Positions 6,101-6,187 of a stretch of 6,187 bases of DNA are shown in pieces. Position numbers and translations under genes: made by a program. Source of the DNA: Dehalococcoidia bacterium (GTDB lineage: Bacteria; Chloroflexota; Dehalococcoidia; GIF9; UBA5629); NCBI GenBank assembly GCA_028715025.1, contig JAQTLG010000108.1:1-6187 (forward strand), written 5' to 3'. Below the pieces are notes generated by a model. It was not told the DNA's origin and did no database searches. It saw only the letters and a program-made list of their open reading frames with translations. Position 1 is the stretch's first letter; each line of letters opens with the position of its first letter.

Positions 6101-6187
6101 GCCAATCCCGGCCGCATCGAAAACGAAGACTTCGGAAGCTGCGGCTGGTGCGATTTCAAACGCGTTTGCCATTCAGACCGCCATATA
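3137..6187 (+). CDS. addB: AddB-like Fe-S PD-(D/E)XK nuclease subunit, 3' end missing
   Basis: The frame is open from 3128 to the window edge, giving 1017 residues from TTG 3137 without a stop. AddB-type subunits pair with an AddA/UvrD helicase-nuclease to resect DNA double-strand breaks for RecA recombination. The amino end has the helicase-like strand VIVPTTYAGLSLRRRM (19-34) but no Walker A GxGKT, so this subunit should not be an ATP motor. A degenerate helicase motif MGMAEGAFPP is at about 530-539. The carboxy nuclease domain begins FSATRLEKWAGCPFKYF, with C734, then GSLLHRVLERF (H768), GKIDRID (D887, D890), WVIDYKTG (D902, K904) and QLPVYAL (Q926, Y930). It closes with CGWCDFKRVC, a C-x2-C-x5-C set (C1002, C1005, C1011). 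The four cysteines match the AddB 4Fe-4S staple and the nuclease looks active. The end should be near, as these cysteines lie close to the carboxyl end in AddB (about 1160 residues in Bacillus). It could instead be named a generic PD-(D/E)XK family protein. Confidence 0.87.
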   Translation, partial: MLNTLVKKYKKGDLSPLTVIVPTTYAGLSLRRRMAEDRGLVNVRFMALPRLAEYLGAPSLAAQGKSPLTPMIRLAAVRHFAREMAARPPLGAVSLHPQFHLYLRQTFSEFNRLSESDLHGLEASGEVVRQVVDWYRKYINRLTPFYTREELYRAASSAVKDGTAVGALRDLGFIVFYGMPRFTRSERDLITGLARAGLCEVVLPIIGEAEADRPAMLEAQKLKTCEVPVQTHPSFGNGVAGASHMLVSPSATEEVRWIVRCIMQDAGAGLPFHRTAVLYRNTDPYASIIESQFAAAGIPLSGPDPGTLRDTPAGRLLTGLLDVLAGDLDRARLMHWIAEAPVSAKQGLYPASSELVRWEVISQEAGIVSGRRSWVERLAGYIDSKKAELHDLRSDEEASPARIAGREGQVQSAARLLEFVGEVASQKPPAEGRPWSEFADWALAMLKKFAHRPDKWPETDRESLERVCETIGDMRGLDTIEDGTTLASFRQMLDDMLAAAADKPGKVGKGVFAAPLKMAQCMDFDTVYIMGMAEGAFPPANADDAVLPDSVRASLDMEETLPLRSERRMEERRLFLEALASGQKRILSCCKATASNERSQYPSPWFVAAASALNGSPLSTSALEKMGSCSWLTIVQSPRHGLKLAEGTSFADERDYEMSSLARWHDADRPVRDHFLNPPGSAGRRVLDMEDARNSPRFTAWDGNLTGARQVSQRLRIVDGAAFSATRLEKWAGCPFKYFLENILNIAVLDPPEELLEIDPMERGSLLHRVLERFHNECSSAGIVPAHGAPWQKKHLALLTGIAMDEFEDAGRRGVTGHPLLWQAAQTEMLHDLSVFLQEDNALRACNVSKPEYAEYSFGIDGDARSHAAPRVRLAGGLTISFRGKIDRIDFNPGRSRAWVIDYKTGRARNLDVFKKDMLIGGTLLQLPVYALALRAGMDEDCVIEAMYWYNTGRGGFRRMEVPLAEVENRFRECLDVIISSIAAGMFVANPGRIENEDFGSCGWCDFKRVCHSDRHI

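Overview
The window is bacterial chromosomal DNA. It has sigma70-type promoter hexamers, Shine-Dalgarno sequences, a 3'-CCA-encoding tRNA gene, and genes with G/C-rich third positions that also use AGG (Arg) and ATA (Ile) freely. The gene families (HdeD-like DUF308 protein, ADP-forming acyl-CoA synthetase alpha subunit, Yip1-family protein, AddB-like Fe-S nuclease) would fit an anaerobic lineage such as Chloroflexota/Dehalococcoidia. That placement is a low-confidence inference from gene content and codon style, not from a marker gene.

Layout, left to right. (1) Bases 1-57 are the 3' part of a tRNA-Ser(UGA) gene on the + strand, cut by the window edge. (2) 84-665 (-) encodes a six-helix HdeD/DUF308 membrane protein. 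(3) Divergent from it, 752-871 (+) is a probable 39-residue single-helix membrane protein, too short for ordinary gene calling, behind an almost consensus promoter. (4) 901-2346 (-), convergent with the small gene across 29 bases, encodes the alpha subunit of an ADP-forming acyl-CoA synthetase; its ATP-grasp beta subunit is not in the window. (5) A 173-base divergent control region (2347-2519) carries a promoter for each flanking gene plus GC-rich palindromes. (6) 2520-3089 (+) encodes a Yip1-family membrane protein. (7) 47 bases further on, a TTG-started gene at 3137 runs off the right edge. It encodes an AddB-like nuclease subunit of an AddAB/RecBCD-type recombination nuclease, with complete PD-(D/E)XK motifs and all four Fe-S cysteines.

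The genes do not form one evident pathway. Three are membrane proteins of unknown or general function, one is energy-metabolism (acyl-CoA to acid plus ATP), and one is DNA double-strand-break processing whose helicase partner (AddA-like) probably lies just past the right edge. The Yip1-family and AddB-like genes may share a transcript. I see no mobile element, CRISPR array or defence island, and no convincing new multi-gene system. The points most worth checking are the 39-residue membrane protein, the alpha subunit without an adjacent beta, the overlapping divergent promoters, and the repeated palindromic site at the Yip1 promoter.
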